This document shows, piece after piece, positions 5,628 through 5,717 of a stretch of DNA of 5,717 bases. The DNA is taken from NCBI GenBank assembly GCA_030688105.1, contig JAUYIV010000179.1:1-5717 (forward strand). Direction: 5' to 3'. This DNA comes from Actinomycetota bacterium. Its GTDB lineage: Bacteria > Actinomycetota > Acidimicrobiia > Spongiisociales > UBA11373. The position numbers and the translations under genes are program-made. Position 1 is the stretch's first letter. Each line of letters starts with the position of its first letter. The notes under the pieces were generated by a model. It saw nothing but the letters and a program-made list of their open reading frames with translations. It searched no databases and was not told where the DNA came from.

Positions 5628-5653
5628 GATGAGGGGCCGTCGGGCCCCTCATC
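5628..5653 (+). terminator. Hairpin terminator after the four-TM gene
   Basis: GATGAGGGGCC (5628-5638), loop GTCG, then GGCCCCTCATC (5643-5653) form a perfect 11-bp GC-rich stem. The following TCGTTCC is only weakly T-rich. It starts 24 nt after the stop codon of the upstream gene. The 64 bases from here to the right edge contain no recognisable gene. Confidence 0.82.
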
Positions 5654-5717
5654 TCGTTCCAGGAAGACTCAAGAAGCCACAGGAGCGTTCCACCAATCCG
5701 GCCGATGGCCGATGGCT

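Noticed and set aside
5700..5713. Tandem GGCCGAT repeat at the right edge
   Set aside because: Two 7-nt copies in GC-rich DNA at a window end are expected by chance.

Overview
The window is GC-rich, mostly unidirectional-per-block bacterial DNA. It carries two secreted lipoproteins with Thr/Ser/Pro-rich linkers, weak or absent Shine-Dalgarno sequences at several starts, and terminators with short U-tails. This points to an actinobacterium, possibly of the Acidimicrobiia type; the taxonomy is an inference from style, not from a marker gene. No RNA gene, mobile element or CRISPR array was found.

Left part (1-1580): the 5' end of a small minus-strand gene resembling the DUF5519/luciferase-domain family runs off the left edge. 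It is divergent from a plus-strand lipoprotein with a seven-bladed beta-propeller of the streptogramin-lyase (Vgb-like) type. That gene ends at a 38-bp perfect palindrome, which probably serves as a terminator for both it and the convergent gene that follows.

Centre (1585-3586), all minus strand: in transcription order, a short CDF-like cation transporter, an ArsR-family winged-helix regulator, and a two-TM membrane protein of unknown function. The regulator and the membrane protein are each preceded by a palindrome with the core TTGTGAAA-NN-TTTCACAA, centred at exactly the same distance (44.5 bp) from the start codon. Each also has a second, diverged 20-nt repeat further upstream. The simplest reading is a small autoregulated circuit in which the ArsR protein controls itself and the membrane protein. 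The transporter has no such site in front of it. The core also fits the CRP/GlxR consensus, so the identity of the binding protein is not settled by sequence alone.

Right part (3756-5717): divergent from the transporter is a plus-strand lipoprotein with an HELVH zinc-protease motif and a downstream glutamate, probably translated from a leaderless GTG start. It is followed by a four-TM membrane protein with a Gly-rich tail and then a clear hairpin terminator. The last 60 bases hold no recognisable gene.
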